Below, in pieces: positions 7,849 through 16,193 of a DNA stretch of 64,000 nucleotides. Position 1 is the stretch's first letter, and the number at the start of each line of letters is the position of its first letter. The translations under genes and the position numbers were made by a program. The notes below the pieces were generated by a model. That model did not search any database and was not told the DNA's origin. It saw only the letters and a list, made by a program, of their open reading frames with translations. Origin of the DNA: DASXKD01 sp963707905 (lineage in GTDB: Bacteria; Actinomycetota; Actinomycetes; Streptosporangiales; Streptosporangiaceae); assembly GCA_963707905.1 (NCBI GenBank), contig CAVPSA010000059.1, forward strand, positions 1 to 64,000. Reading direction: 5' to 3'.

Positions 7849-10281
7849 GTGTTACTGCGTGGCTTGGCCGAAGCGCCGGACCTGCGGCTGCGCGTGCTGG
7901 TGGGCGAGGACGCCCTGGACCGGCCGGTGGACGGGGTGTTCACCACGGACCTGCTCGACCCGCGCCGGTACCTCACCGGCGGCGAGATCGTCCTGACCGG
8001 CCTGATGTGGCGCCGCGCCCCGGCCGACTCCGAGTCCTTCGTCGCTGCGCTGGCCGCGGCCGGTGCCGTGGCGCTGGCCGCCGGGGACGCCGCGCTCGGC
8101 TCTGTCCCCGATGACCTGGTCGTGGCCTGCCGGCGGCATGGGCTGCCGCTGTTCGAGGTGCCCGTCGACGTGTCCTTCGCCGCCATCACCGAGCAGGTGC
8201 TTGCCGCACGGCTGGGCCTGTCCGCCGGTCCCGCCCCCGCCGTGGCCCGGCTCCGGGCGCTGGCCGCCGGGCGGGGCCGGGCCGAGCGCGGTCCCGGGAC
8301 CGGCGCCGCGGCCGGTCTGGCCGAAGTGTTCGCCGTGGCCGGCCGTGAGTACGGCGCGCCGGGCTGGGTCCTGTCGGCCGCGGGACGGCTGGTGGCCGGC
8401 GCCCCCGCGGCGCCCGGCGGCCGGGCCAGGTCCGCGCTGGCCGGTGCCTGGCTCCGCGCCGGCCCGCTGCCCGTCACCGTGCTCGCCGACGGGGTGCCTT
8501 ACTCGCTGTTCGGCGTCACCGGCGAGCCAGCGCACCGCCTGGCCGGCTGGTTCGTCGCCATGGCAGGCGACCAGGCCGGCTGGGACACCGGCCGCCGTGC
8601 CATCGCCGCGGAACTGGCCGCGGCGGCAGCCGCGTACCGCGCCCGCCACGAGGTGGCTCAGCGCGCCGTGCGCGACGCGGCGGACGCGGTGATCGGGCGC
8701 CTCGCGGACCGGCCCGCCGGTGCCACCGCGCCGGAGGACCGGAAGATCGCCGCCGCGTTGCGGCGCTGCGGCCTGGCCCCGTGCGGGCCGCTCACCGCGG
8801 TCGCCGTGACGGCCGGGCCGGCCCAGCCCTGGGCCGGGCCGTCACCGGGAACGGGCGCGCTGACCGGCGGGGATGCGCAGCCCTGGGCCGGGTCACCCGG
8901 AGCGGTTCCGCTGACGGCCGGGCTGGTGCAGCCGGGGGCCGGGCCGTCACCGGGAACGGGCGCGCTGACCGGCGGGGATGCGCAGCCCTGGGCCGGGTCA
9001 CCCGGAGCGGTTCCGCTGCCGGGAGAGATGTGGCCGCCTGGAGCGCGCGGTCGCCGGCCGGCGGGGATGCGCAGCCCGCTGCCACCCGGAGCGGTTCCGC
9101 TGCCGGGAGAGATGTGGCCGCCTGGAGGCGCGCGGTCGCCGGTGGCCGGCGCGGATCCGCAGCGGGCGTGGGCGCAGGTGGCCCGCGTGCTGCTGGAGGA
9201 GATGCTGCCCGGGTCCGTGGCTGGCGTGCACGGTGGTGCGGCGGTGGCCCTCGCGCCCGGCGGCTCGGCCACCCTGGACCGGATCTGGGACGTGGTCCGG
9301 GAGCTGGCCGCCGTCTACGGCCCCGCCGCGCCCCGTGACGTGGCGCCAGGCCAGTTCCCTGGCGGCCGGCCGGCCGGGTATTCCGGCGCGCCCGGCGACG
9401 TGGCGCCGGGACACTCCGCCGGCGAGGCGCCACATGGGCACGTGGCGCCGGGACGGTTCCCGGGCGAGATACCGGGCGGGTACGCCGGCGATGCGGTACC
9501 CGGGGGGTACCGCGGCGATCTAGCAGGCCCGGCCGCGGCGGTTCTGGCGCCGGCCTCGCTGTGCCTGGCGTTCGGGGTGAGCGTGCTGCCGGGCGAGGCC
9601 GCGCCGCACGGGCCGCAGGCCGGTGACGGCCCAGTGGACCCGGGCAGCGGCGCGGGCCGTCCGGACGCTGGCGGGGCGGTTGCCGGGCTCTGCCGGGCGC
9701 TGGCCCAGGCCCGCCAGGCGCGGGAGGTCGCGGTGCTGCTCGGTAGCGGGGTCCGCCTGGTGGACGCTGCCGGGCTGGGCTCGGTGGATCTCCTGCTCGC
9801 CACCGCGCCGGCCTTGGCGCGGCGGGCTTTCCGGGCCAGCCTGCTGACCCCGCTGCTGGACTATGACGCCGATCACGGCACCGAACTGGTCCGCACGCTG
9901 CGGGTGTTCCTGGACTGCTCAGGATCTTGGACCAAGGCCGCCGAAGCGATGTTCGTGCACGTCAACTCGCTCAGATACCGGATGCGCCGGGTCGAGGAAC
10001 TGACCGGCCTGGACCTGGGCTCGCTGGCCGACCAGGCCGCCCTGCTGCTCGCCTTGCGGCTGGCCGATCCGGGAGTGCTAGCCCGGGGGAGCGCCCCCCG
10101 GAACCCCCGGTGGCCTACGGCCCGGTTCCTCCGTCACCGGGCCGGGGCCCGGCTAGTAGCGGCTAGCCCAGGATCATCGCGCCGATCCGGCCGGTGGTGG
10201 CGGCGTCCAGGCTGGCCAGTTCCCCGCCGGATAGCAGCGCGTGCAGCCGGGCCGGCTCGGCAACGGGCCGTTGCCCGATGA
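7849..10281 (+). CDS. pucR: PucR-family transcriptional regulator of purine catabolism
   Basis: 810 residues, against about 500-550 usual for the family. The start is GTG 7849 (GGGAGG at 7837-7842); an upstream in-frame start at 7741 would lie inside the operator-like inverted repeat and adds non-family residues. The N-terminal PucR domain (LLRGLAEAPDLRLRVLVGED to about residue 130) is followed by a middle domain interrupted by Gly/Pro/Ala repeats (roughly residues 320-430 and 495-565). The C-terminal HTH_30 domain has LVRTLRVFLDCSGSWTKAAE and HVNSLRYRMRRVEELTG. The final ~70 residues come from the dispersed repeat and antisense sequence, so the ancestral stop was probably near 10075. It is divergent from xdh and convergent with alc. 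Confidence 0.85.
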   Translation: MLLRGLAEAPDLRLRVLVGEDALDRPVDGVFTTDLLDPRRYLTGGEIVLTGLMWRRAPADSESFVAALAAAGAVALAAGDAALGSVPDDLVVACRRHGLPLFEVPVDVSFAAITEQVLAARLGLSAGPAPAVARLRALAAGRGRAERGPGTGAAAGLAEVFAVAGREYGAPGWVLSAAGRLVAGAPAAPGGRARSALAGAWLRAGPLPVTVLADGVPYSLFGVTGEPAHRLAGWFVAMAGDQAGWDTGRRAIAAELAAAAAAYRARHEVAQRAVRDAADAVIGRLADRPAGATAPEDRKIAAALRRCGLAPCGPLTAVAVTAGPAQPWAGPSPGTGALTGGDAQPWAGSPGAVPLTAGLVQPGAGPSPGTGALTGGDAQPWAGSPGAVPLPGEMWPPGARGRRPAGMRSPLPPGAVPLPGEMWPPGGARSPVAGADPQRAWAQVARVLLEEMLPGSVAGVHGGAAVALAPGGSATLDRIWDVVRELAAVYGPAAPRDVAPGQFPGGRPAGYSGAPGDVAPGHSAGEAPHGHVAPGRFPGEIPGGYAGDAVPGGYRGDLAGPAAAVLAPASLCLAFGVSVLPGEAAPHGPQAGDGPVDPGSGAGRPDAGGAVAGLCRALAQARQAREVAVLLGSGVRLVDAAGLGSVDLLLATAPALARRAFRASLLTPLLDYDADHGTELVRTLRVFLDCSGSWTKAAEAMFVHVNSLRYRMRRVEELTGLDLGSLADQAALLLALRLADPGVLARGSAPRNPRWPTARFLRHRAGARLVAASPGSSRRSGRWWRRPGWPVPRRIAARAAGPARQRAVAR
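8836..9126 (+). repeat. In-frame tandem duplications inside pucR
   Basis: A 105-bp segment starting GGGCCGTCACCGGGAACGGG is repeated from 8836 to 8941. A 42-bp segment starting CCCGGAGCGGTTCCGCTGCC recurs at 9001 and 9085 (84-bp offset). Both offsets are multiples of three, so the frame is kept. The encoded stretches are Pro/Gly/Ala-rich and not part of the known PucR domains. Confidence 0.8.
10075..10150 (+). repeat. Copy B of the dispersed two-hairpin repeat, at the pucR 3' end
   Basis: One unit of the family (GTGCTAGCCCGGGGG, then a CCCCCCGG arm, then GGCCCGGT...ACCGGGCC). It lies directly after the last conserved codons of the PucR DNA-binding domain and just before the convergent alc stop at 10163. 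It could serve as a bidirectional terminator. Confidence 0.75.
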
Positions 10282-11359
10282 GATCCGCGGCGGCCTGTCC
10301 GGTCAGCCCGCACTCGCCGGCCAGCACCGCGGCGGCGTGGTCGGCGGGCAGCCGGTCGAACCAGGCCAGGCCCAGGCGGGCCCGCCCCTCGCCGGTCAGC
10401 TCACCGAGCAGGCGCAGCCTGGCCATCCCGCCGTCCGGGTGGATCTCCAGCCGTACATGGCTGACCAGGCGGGAGGCAGCCGGGCCGAGCCGCAGCCGGT
10501 GCCGCGTGTCCGGCTGCAGCGGCGTCAGCGGCAGCAACTCGAACCATTCGGCCGCGTCCGGGCCTGCCGCCCCGGCGGCGCAGCCGAGCAGGGCCGCCGC
10601 GCCGGGCGCGTTGCCCAGGAAACACGAGGTGTCCAGCACCGCCTGGCTGATGTGCCCGGTGCCCGCCAGGCGCAGCAGCACCCAGTCGTGGCCGGAGTCC
10701 CGGCGCCGCCGGGTCTCCCACCCGTCGCCCATCACCGCCGCCCGGCCGGGGCTGATCATGTTCTCCGGCGGGGAGTAGAACCGGTCGCTGGCGTCGGCGA
10801 CCGTGCCGCCGTTCTCCAGTGCCACGAGGTCAAGCGGCCCGTCAAGCAGCCGTGGATCCGGGACCACCTCGCCCTCCGCGCGGAGCCTGGCCACGCCGCC
10901 GTCGGGGTAGATGGTCAGCCGCAGATGGGTGAACCGGTGCGGGTCGGTCACCGCGAATCGGTTTTCGCCGTCCCCGGCCAGCGGGCTGCGCGGCACGATC
11001 GTCGTCCAGGCACGCCCCGGGGAGCGCAGCTCGCCCGGCGACGGGTAGCCCTCGGCGGCGCACGCCTCCACCGAGCACTCCGCCGGGAAGTTCCCGGTGA
11101 AATGGGCGGTGTCCACGACGACGCCGTGGATGACGCCCGGGGCACCGAGCCGGATCAGGGCCCAGTCATGGCCGGGAACCCGGCGCCGGCGGCTCTCCCA
11201 CCCGTCCACGATCTGGCCCTTGTGCCCGAACGTGTGCGGGCGGAACGCGGGCCGCTCGGCGCGGAGCAGGTTCTCCTTCTCGCCGAAGAACTCATCGCTG
11301 GCGGCGACCACCCCGGCGCCCAGGCGCCGGGCGGCCAGGTTCACATGCGAGTCCGTCAT
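10163..11359 (-). CDS. alc: Allantoicase
   Basis: 398 residues. It hydrolyses allantoate to ureidoglycolate and urea. Two allantoicase repeats are plain: the first with FGHKGQIVDGWESRRRRVPG, GHDWALIRLG and VDTAHFTGNFPAECSVEAC; the second with AVMGDGWETRRRRDSGHDWV and LDTSCFLGNAPGAAALLG. Each repeat closes with a beta-rich VRLEIHPDGGMARLRLLGEL-type strand. Residues after about 335 form an extra tail (FDRLPADHAAAVLAGECG to the end) that resembles the N-terminal helices of OHCU decarboxylase. ATG 11359 overlaps the allB stop by 4 bp, so it is translated with allantoinase. Confidence 0.93.
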   Translation of the reverse strand: MTDSHVNLAARRLGAGVVAASDEFFGEKENLLRAERPAFRPHTFGHKGQIVDGWESRRRRVPGHDWALIRLGAPGVIHGVVVDTAHFTGNFPAECSVEACAAEGYPSPGELRSPGRAWTTIVPRSPLAGDGENRFAVTDPHRFTHLRLTIYPDGGVARLRAEGEVVPDPRLLDGPLDLVALENGGTVADASDRFYSPPENMISPGRAAVMGDGWETRRRRDSGHDWVLLRLAGTGHISQAVLDTSCFLGNAPGAAALLGCAAGAAGPDAAEWFELLPLTPLQPDTRHRLRLGPAASRLVSHVRLEIHPDGGMARLRLLGELTGEGRARLGLAWFDRLPADHAAAVLAGECGLTGQAAADLIGQRPVAEPARLHALLSGGELASLDAATTGRIGAMILG

Positions 11360-12684
11360 TGCCTTGTCAGCAGCCTCCCGGCCGGGGCCGCGCCGGCCGC
11401 CCGGCCGCGCAGCCAGGTCCTGCGCACCACCCCGGTGAGCGTCTGGCCAGCGTACGGCGTCACCGGATGCCGGTGCTCAAGACGGCCGGGATCCACGGTG
11501 AACCGCGCGGTGTCATCGAACGCCACCAGGTCGGCGTCGCGGCCCAGGGCGATCGCGCCCTTGTCCGGCAGCCCGGCCAGCGCGGCGGTCCCTTCGGCCA
11601 TCCAGCGGACCACGTCGGCGAGGCCGTGGCCGCGGCGGCGCGCCTGGGTCCACACCGCGGGCAGGCCGAGCTGGAGCGAGGAGATCCCGCCCCACGCCGC
11701 CCCGAAGTCCCCGGCCTCCCGCTGCTTCAGGCCCGGCGGGCACGGCGAGTGGTCGGACACCACGGTGCCGATCAGGCCCTCGGCCAGCCCGGCCCACAGG
11801 CCCTCCCGGTTCGCCGCGTCCCGTATCGGCGGGCAGCATTTGAACTCCGTCGCGCCGTCGGGCACCTCCTCGGCGCTGAAACTCAGGTAGTGCGGGCACG
11901 TCTCGGCGGTGACCTTGGCGCCGTCCGCGCGGGCCGCCGCGATCAGCGGCAGCGCGCTGGCCGACGCCAGGTGCAGGATGTGCACCCGGGCGCCGTGCCA
12001 CCCGGCGGCGGCAAGCAGGCCCGCGATCGCGGTGTCCTCGGCCGCCGCGGGGCGGGACGCCAGGAAGCCGGCATACGCCCGGCCCGCCGCGGCCGGGGCC
12101 GCCGCGAGCACGCCGGGGTCCTCGGCGTGCACGATGAGCAGCGCGCCGAGCCGGGCGGTCTCGGCGAGCACGGCGTCCAGGCCGGACGGATCAAGCAGGC
12201 CGAACTCGGGCACCCCGGAGTCGGCAAGGAACGCCTTGAAGCCGAACACCCCGGCCTGGTGCAGCCCGGCCAGGTCGGCCAGGTTGCCGGGCACCGCGCC
12301 GCCCCAGAAACCCACGTCCACGTGCGCGGACGGCCGGGCGGCTGCCCGCTTCGCCGCCAGCGCGGCGGTCGTGGTCGTCGGCGGCAGGCTGTTCAGCGGC
12401 ATGTCGATCAGCGTGGTCACCCCGCCCGCCGCGGCGGCCCTTGTCGCGGTCGCGAACCCCTCCCACTCGGTGCGGCCCGGCTCGTTGACGTGCACGTGGG
12501 TGTCCACCAGCCCGGGCAGCAGCACCTCGGAGCCGGGCAGTTCCTCGACGCTGACCGCATCCGGGGTTTCCCCGGGCCCGGCGATCGCGGCGATGCGCCC
12601 GTCCCGCACCGCGACCGTCACCGGCCGAATCCCCTCCGGGGTGACCGCCCGTTCCGCCCGGATCACCAGCTCGTACTCGGCCAT
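11356..12684 (-). CDS. allB: Allantoinase (dihydroorotase-like amidohydrolase)
   Basis: 442 residues. It opens the hydantoin ring of allantoin to give allantoate. The metal-binding motif VDTHVHVNEPGRTEWEGF is near residue 60. The usual carboxylated Lys region FGFKAFLADSGVPEFG, the VHAEDP and CPHYLSF His ligands, and the VVSDHSPCPP Asp motif follow in the expected order for a TIM-barrel hydrolase. ATG 12684 has GGGAGGGA six bases upstream. It is the first gene of the leftward allB-alc unit, facing the rightward uraD-hiuH-uox unit across a 375-bp gap with operator-like repeats. Confidence 0.94.
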   Translation of the reverse strand: MAEYELVIRAERAVTPEGIRPVTVAVRDGRIAAIAGPGETPDAVSVEELPGSEVLLPGLVDTHVHVNEPGRTEWEGFATATRAAAAGGVTTLIDMPLNSLPPTTTTAALAAKRAAARPSAHVDVGFWGGAVPGNLADLAGLHQAGVFGFKAFLADSGVPEFGLLDPSGLDAVLAETARLGALLIVHAEDPGVLAAAPAAAGRAYAGFLASRPAAAEDTAIAGLLAAAGWHGARVHILHLASASALPLIAAARADGAKVTAETCPHYLSFSAEEVPDGATEFKCCPPIRDAANREGLWAGLAEGLIGTVVSDHSPCPPGLKQREAGDFGAAWGGISSLQLGLPAVWTQARRRGHGLADVVRWMAEGTAALAGLPDKGAIALGRDADLVAFDDTARFTVDPGRLEHRHPVTPYAGQTLTGVVRRTWLRGRAAGAAPAGRLLTRQ

Positions 12685-12741
12685 GCCCGTTCCCTCCCCG
12701 CTCGCCGCCCGCGCGCAACCCGCGCTGCTCGCCGACAGGAT

Positions 12742-12799
12742 TGTGGTCGCTGGCGCCAGCGCCTACAAAAGAATGTGGTCGTTGGCGTAATCGCCTACA
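12742..12799. promoter_or_regulatory. Paired 26-bp operator-like sites upstream of allB
   Basis: Site 1 (12742-12767) is a dyad, TGTGGTCGCTGGC then GCCAGCGCCTACA, with a perfect 14-bp palindromic core CGCTGGCGCCAGCG. Site 2 (12774-12799) repeats its outer arms (TGTGGTCGTTGGCG and TCGCCTACA). The starts are 32 bp apart, about three helical turns, so two dimers could bind the same DNA face. The sites lie 58-115 bp upstream of allB. The binding regulator (PucR or a GntR/IclR protein) is not determined by the sequence. Confidence 0.6.
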
Positions 12800-12882
12800 A
12801 ACGCCGCGGGCCAGCCGCCTTCTCAGCAGTCACCACCGCACCGGCGGTCACATGAGCCCCCGCTCCGCACCGGCCCCTCTGG

Positions 12883-12908
12883 TCGTGGCTGGCGTAACCA
12901 GCCGGCAC
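12883..12908. promoter_or_regulatory. Third, diverged operator-like site in the allB-uraD gap
   Basis: TCGTGGCTGGCGTAACCAGC, followed by CGGCAC, contains the inverted repeat GGCTGG-cgtaa-CCAGCC. It shares GGCGTAA and the trailing CACAAACG with site 2, so it looks like a degenerate third copy. It lies on the uraD side of the gap. Nothing else was recognised in 12685-13059 beyond likely promoter sequence for the two divergent units. Confidence 0.45.
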
Positions 12909-13059
12909 AAACGTCGGCGGTGCACCGGCGGCCACAGTTGTCCCGGTAGTAGCGCAATGGCCCCGGCAAGTCACGGGCGCCGGCTGCGGGAGAGCACGGT
13001 GCGGGGAGCGGATTACGGTGGCGGGTGTGCTGGTGGCGCGCGCGGGGGAAAGTTGTGAC

Positions 13060-13543
13060 ATGCCCGGCCTTGCCGACCTGAACGCGCTGCCAGCGCGGGA
13101 CTTCGAGGAGTTGCTGCTGCGCTGCTGCGCCGCCCCGGGCTGGGCGCGGCGGGTCACCGAAGGGCGGCCGTATGCGTCCGCTGGCGGACCTGCTCGCCGC
13201 GGCGGACGCCGCCTGGGCGGCCCGGGGCCCCGGCGACCTGGACGCGGCGATGGCCGGGCATCCCCGGATCGGCGAGCGCCGGCTGTCCGGGTGCTCCGCA
13301 CAGGAACAGGCCGGGGTCGGCTCGGACGCGGCCACGGTCGCCGCGCTGGCCGACGGCAACGCCGCCTACGAGCAGCGGTTCGGGCAGGTGTTCCTGATCT
13401 GCGCCACCGGCCGCGGCCCGGCGGAGATCCTCGCCGAGCTGAACCGCCGGATGTCCAACGACCCCGCCACCGAGCGGCAGGCCGCCGCGGCGGAGATCGG
13501 CAAGATCAACGAACTGCGGCTACGGAAGCTGGTCACCGCATGA
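13060..13543 (+). pseudogene. uraD: OHCU decarboxylase, interrupted by an apparent frameshift
   Basis: It would convert 2-oxo-4-hydroxy-4-carboxy-5-ureidoimidazoline to S-allantoin. ATG 13060 starts LNALPARDFEELLLRCCAAP...EGRPYAS in frame 1. The rest of the family (LADLLAAADAAW, GHPRIGERRL with the catalytic His, KINELRLRKLV) continues in frame 2 from about 13177. Removing one base near 13176-13180 joins them as RPYAS-LADLL, exactly as in the family. The 3' end overlaps hiuH by ATGA, which implies a recently intact coupled gene. An indel error in the assembly is as likely as a real mutation. Confidence 0.85.
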
Positions 13544-13875
13544 CCACTGTCTCGACGCACATCCTCGACCTGGCCGCCGGCCACCCGGCCGCCGGGGTGC
13601 CGGTCAGCCTCGACATCTGGTCCGGCGGCACCTGGATCCCGGCGGGCGGCTCGGTGACCGGCCCGGACGGGCGCATCAGCGACCTGCCCCGGCTGGATCC
13701 GGACGGCCCGGCCACCGCCCGGCTCGTCTTTGCCGTCCGGGACTACCTGGTGGCCAGCCACGGCAGCGCGTTCTTCCCCGAGATCACGATCGCCTTCGCC
13801 GCCGGGCCCGGCGAGCACTACCACGTGCCGCTGCTGCTGTCACCGTTCGGGTACTCCACCTACCGAGGGAGCTAG
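13540..13875 (+). CDS. hiuH: 5-hydroxyisourate hydrolase (transthyretin-like)
   Basis: 111 residues. It hydrolyses 5-hydroxyisourate, the product of urate oxidase, to OHCU. Family signatures are complete: STHILDLAAGHPAAGVPVSL at the N-terminus with the catalytic His, GRISDLPRL with the Arg, FFPEITIAF, HYHVPLLLSPFGYSTYRGS ending in the diagnostic YRGS tetrapeptide. ATG 13540 overlaps the uraD stop by 4 bp, and urate oxidase begins three bases after its stop, so the trio is one translation-coupled operon running in reverse order of the reactions. Confidence 0.95.
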   Translation: MTTVSTHILDLAAGHPAAGVPVSLDIWSGGTWIPAGGSVTGPDGRISDLPRLDPDGPATARLVFAVRDYLVASHGSAFFPEITIAFAAGPGEHYHVPLLLSPFGYSTYRGS

Positions 13876-13878
13876 CCC

Positions 13879-14774
13879 ATGCCCCAGGAACCGCCCCAGG
13901 TGGTACTGAGCCGGGACCGGTACGGCAAGGCCGAGGTGCGGCTGCTGCACGTGGACCGGAGCGGGCCGCGGCACGAGATCACCGACCTCAACGTCACCGT
14001 CACGCTGGCCGGTGACATGACTGCCACGTACCTGACCGGCGACAACTCGGGCGTCCTCACCACCGACGCGCAGAAGAACACCGTCTACGCCCTTGCCCGG
14101 GACGGGGTCCGCCCGGTCGAGGAGTTCGCGCTGCGGCTGGCCCGGCACTTCACCGCGATCGGCACGGTGGACCGGGCGCAGGTGCGCATCGAGGAGTACG
14201 GCTGGCAGCGCATCGGCGCCGGGGGCGCCGGGGCACCGCGCATCCGCACTCGTTCGAGCGGCTGGCCGGTACCAGGATCGCCAGCGCCTGCGTGCACGGC
14301 GACGGCCGGGCCGAGGTCGTGGCCGGCGTGGACGACCTCATCCTGCTGAAATCCACCGGCTCGGAGTTCCACGGATTCCTCCGGGACGCCTACACCACCC
14401 TGGCACCCACGGACGACCGCATCCTTGCGACGGCGGTGGCCGCGGGGTGGCGTATGGCAGCGGCAGAGGCCGACTGGGCGGAATGCTTCCGCGGTGCGCG
14501 GACAGCACTGGCGGAGGCGTTCGCCGGCACCCACAGCCTGTCGCTGCAGCAGACCCTGTACGCCATGGGCCAGGCCGTGATCGCGGCCCGGCCGGAGGTG
14601 TGCGAGGTCCGCCTCACCCTGCCGAACAAGCACCACTTCCTGGTGGATCTGGCCCCGTTCGGCCTGGACAATCCCGGTGAGGTGTTCTACGCGGCGGACC
14701 GGCCGTACGGGCTGATCGAGGGGACGGTGTCCCGGGCCGGTGCCCCCGAAGGCGACCCGGAGCACCAGTGGTGA
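13879..14774 (+). pseudogene. uox: Urate oxidase (uricase), interrupted by an apparent frameshift
   Basis: Cofactor-free oxidation of urate to 5-hydroxyisourate. Frame 1 from ATG 13879 encodes the first tunnelling-fold domain, with YGKAEVRLLHV (catalytic Lys) and TGDNSGVLTTDAQKNTVYA (catalytic Thr). Near 14230-14243 the frame changes: the second half (HPHSFERLAGTRIASACVHG, LKSTGSEFHGF, LPNKHHFLVDLAPFGLDNPG) continues in frame 3 to TGA 14774. Both halves are full and well conserved and no internal region is lost, so a one- or two-base indel (possibly an assembly error in CCGCGCAT) is the only defect. Confidence 0.87.
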
Positions 14775-16156
14775 CCCCCGGGCCAGGCGCCGACCTGCTG
14801 GTCACCGGCGCCAAGCTGGTCGCCACCTGCGACGCGGAGCACCGGGAACTGGCCGGCGGCTGGGTAGCCGTCACCGGCGGGCTGATCAGCGCGGTGGGCG
14901 GCGCGGCCGACCCCCGGCCGGCCGCGCGGGAGACGCTGGACGCCGCTGGCTGCCTGGTCACGCCGGGCCTGGTCAACACCCATCACCACATGTACCAGAA
15001 CCTGACCAGGTCCTACGCGCCGACGGTGAACGGCACCCTGTTCGAGTGGCTGTCCGGCCTGTACCCGCTGTGGGCGGGCCTGGACGAGGAGGCGGCGTAC
15101 CTGTCCGCCTGGGTGGCCCTGGCCGAGCTGGCCCTGGGCGGCTGCACCACCAGCACCGACCACCTGTACGTGGCACCAGCAGGTGGCGGCGACCTGTGGT
15201 CGGCGGAGATCGCCGCCGCGCGTGAGGTAGGCCTGCGGTTCCACCCGACCCGGGGCTCCATGACGATCTCGGCCAAGGACGGCGGGCTGCCGCCGGATTC
15301 GGTGGTGCAGGACGACGACGAGGTCCTCGCCGACTGCGAGCGCCTGGTCGCCGCGCACCACGACCCCGGGTGGGGGGCCATGGTGCGGGTCGCGCTGGCC
15401 CCGTGCTCCCCGTTCAGCGTCAGCCCGGACCTCATGCTGCGCACCGCGGAACTGGCCGAGCGCCTCGACGTGCGGCTGCACACCCACCTGGCCGAGGACC
15501 CGGACGAGGACAGCTACTGCATGAACCGGTTCGGCCGCCGGCCGGTCGAGCAGTTCGCGGAGGTCGGCTGGCTGACGTCACGGTCCTGGGTGGCGCACTG
15601 CGTCTACCCGAACGAGGCGGAGGCGGCCCGGCTCGGCGCGGCGGGTGTCGGCGTGGCGCACTGCCCCAGCTCGAACATGCTGCTGGCGGGCGGCGGTTTC
15701 GCCCCGGTGCGGGAGTTGCGGGCGGCGGGCAGCCCGGTCGGGCTTGGCTGCGACGGGTCCTCCTCCTCGGACACCTCCTCGCTGTGGCTGGAGGCCCGGG
15801 CGGCGCTGACCCTCGGCAGGCAGCGGCTCGGGCCCGCGGGCATGACCGCGCGGGAGGTGCTCGACATCGGCACCCGCGGCGGCGCCGGGTGCCTCGGCAG
15901 GGACGGGGAGATCGGCCAGCTCAGCGTCGGTGCCGCCGCGGACCTGGTGTGCTGGCCGCAGGAGGGCCTCTCGTTCGCCGGGGCGCTCACCGACCCGGTG
16001 GAGGCCTGGCTGCGCTGCGGGCCGACCGCCGCGCGGCACACCGTGGTCGCCGGGCGGGTGATCGTCCGCGACGGCGGCCTCACCGTGCCCGGGACGGACC
16101 AGATCCTGGCCAGGCACGCCGCGGCCGCCGCGCGCATCCAGCGGCTGGACTCCTGA
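14768..16156 (+). CDS. 8-oxoguanine deaminase-like amidohydrolase
   Basis: 462 residues of the atrazine chlorohydrolase/guanine-deaminase-like branch of amidohydrolases. Zinc-ligand motifs appear in order: LVNTHHHMYQNLTRS (about residue 75), LHTHLAEDPDEDSYC, VAHCVYPNE and GLGCDGSSSSDTSSL. Members with HMYQNLTR and the ED/SSSSD pattern act on 8-oxoguanine, and cluster context supports a purine deaminase feeding the urate pathway. Two adjacent GTG codons (14768, 14771) overlap the uricase stop; GGAG at 14759 serves either. Substrate assignment is from family resemblance and context. Confidence 0.82.
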   Translation: MVTPGPGADLLVTGAKLVATCDAEHRELAGGWVAVTGGLISAVGGAADPRPAARETLDAAGCLVTPGLVNTHHHMYQNLTRSYAPTVNGTLFEWLSGLYPLWAGLDEEAAYLSAWVALAELALGGCTTSTDHLYVAPAGGGDLWSAEIAAAREVGLRFHPTRGSMTISAKDGGLPPDSVVQDDDEVLADCERLVAAHHDPGWGAMVRVALAPCSPFSVSPDLMLRTAELAERLDVRLHTHLAEDPDEDSYCMNRFGRRPVEQFAEVGWLTSRSWVAHCVYPNEAEAARLGAAGVGVAHCPSSNMLLAGGGFAPVRELRAAGSPVGLGCDGSSSSDTSSLWLEARAALTLGRQRLGPAGMTAREVLDIGTRGGAGCLGRDGEIGQLSVGAAADLVCWPQEGLSFAGALTDPVEAWLRCGPTAARHTVVAGRVIVRDGGLTVPGTDQILARHAAAAARIQRLDS

Positions 16157-16193
16157 CCTGGCGCGGTTCCGGGCGGCGAAGTAGGTTCGACGG

